Assembly (NCBI GenBank): GCA_029582155.1
Contig: CM055906.1
Coordinates: 19,516,437-19,580,436, forward strand
From: Panopea generosa
Lineage: Eukaryota > Mollusca > Bivalvia > Adapedonta > Hiatellidae
Direction: 5' to 3'
Length of the DNA stretch: 64,000 bases
Part shown: one piece after another, positions 63,301 to 64,000 of the stretch
How positions within the stretch are numbered: the stretch's first letter is position 1
How the letters are laid out: each line of letters starts with the position of its first letter
Position numbers and translations under genes: made by a program
Notes under the pieces: model-generated
Told to the model about the DNA's origin: nothing
Databases searched by the model: none
The model's input: the letters and a program-made list of their open reading frames with translations, nothing else

Positions 63301-64000
63301 TTACCGTGCGTGACGTCAGTACAATGATGATGTATTGTTGCAAGAAATGAACACAATATGTTTAATTATCCTATGGTCTAGTCAGATTCATGTTTATCAT
63401 ATAATTGACGTTGCAGAATATATGTATTTGTCATGGGTTTGAGGTGCGAGTGACAATTTCTCTCCCGAGGGGAGGGGGTGGGGAAGGAGAATTCTCCATC
63501 CGCACCGAAAACACCATGATAGATATATAGTTTTACAAACTCGTTTAATGAATCCAATAGTAAACGAGAACTCATGTAAGGTCTTCGTCTGCCAATGCAA
63601 TGAAACTGGATGCCATACTTATATACCGGTTTTGTGCTAAAATTGTGTTAATTATAATGAGTGATAATTATGTACATTATTATTTTCTGTAATGTATAAA
63701 AGCTTGATCAAAAGAATGTTTTATTGTACTGGCATATTTTATTTAAGTACAAGTTAAAATACAATATGTAATTAGAATACAAGTATTGTAAACTGTATTA
63801 TAAGTCTATTAGTCAAGATATCAGTTGAGATATAAAGTATTAATTTCGTTAATCAAAGCTGAGATGTGAAACATTGTGTTAATCAAGTTGAGATAACAAT
63901 TACTGTATTAAATTAAGACGATTGAGAAAAACAATATGCTGTTGATAACAATTGGTGATATTACATTGTCAGAAAAATACAAAGTGATAGACAGTATCGA
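60344..64000. other. Downstream intergenic DNA; no gene recognised
   Basis: AT-rich throughout. Small GC-richer islands lie at 63050-63110 (gccggga repeated) and 63420-63500. Open frames on the - strand at 63162-63600 overlap in two frames and show no domain. Weak internal similarity between about 62,440-62,500 and 62,720-62,790 is too diverged to define a repeat. Confidence 0.4.

Overview
The window is eukaryotic nuclear DNA: AT-rich, with split genes, GT-AG introns, the standard genetic code and a heavy load of short repeats. The mix of repeats (tRNA-derived SINEs, LINE tails, short inverted-repeat elements and very many minisatellites), together with the protein sequences, suggests a mollusc and most likely a bivalve. 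That assignment is inference, not proof. About a third of the window (roughly 21 kb) is tandem repeats.

Layout. 1-949 is a decayed LINE reverse-transcriptase fragment. 2473-6331 holds four coding exons of frataxin on the + strand; the first coding exon is not visible. From 6.3 to 35.8 kb I see no protein gene. This 30 kb is filled with SINEs, inverted-repeat elements and minisatellites, the largest being a 4.8 kb array of a 20-bp unit (27.2-32.05 kb) and two related arrays with shared flanks (14.6-16.1 and 17.9-20.75 kb). 35.87-37.0 kb is a foldback-like element ending about 255 bp before the next gene. 37260-60176 is a complete 11-exon gene on the + strand for a 533-residue SLC17 (sialin / phosphate-cotransporter type) transporter; every splice phase closes. 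Its introns hold a LINE tail, an inverted-repeat element, a SINE, three large minisatellites (42.45-46.55, 52.2-55.6 and 57.4-58.4 kb) and a 1.1 kb near-palindrome (58.4-59.5 kb). From 60.4 kb to the end I recognise nothing.

The two genes are unrelated in function: frataxin serves mitochondrial iron-sulfur cluster assembly and the SLC17 protein is a membrane transporter. The most notable points are these. A minisatellite in frataxin consists of about 16 copies of its own exon/5' splice-site junction. The SLC17 protein lacks two TM4 glutamates that matter in sialin. Two foldback structures flank or lie inside the SLC17 gene. Two minisatellites share flanking DNA but have diverged to 35-bp and 40-bp units. 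I found no clearly new biochemical system. Most long open frames here are by-products of tandem repeats whose unit length is a multiple of three.
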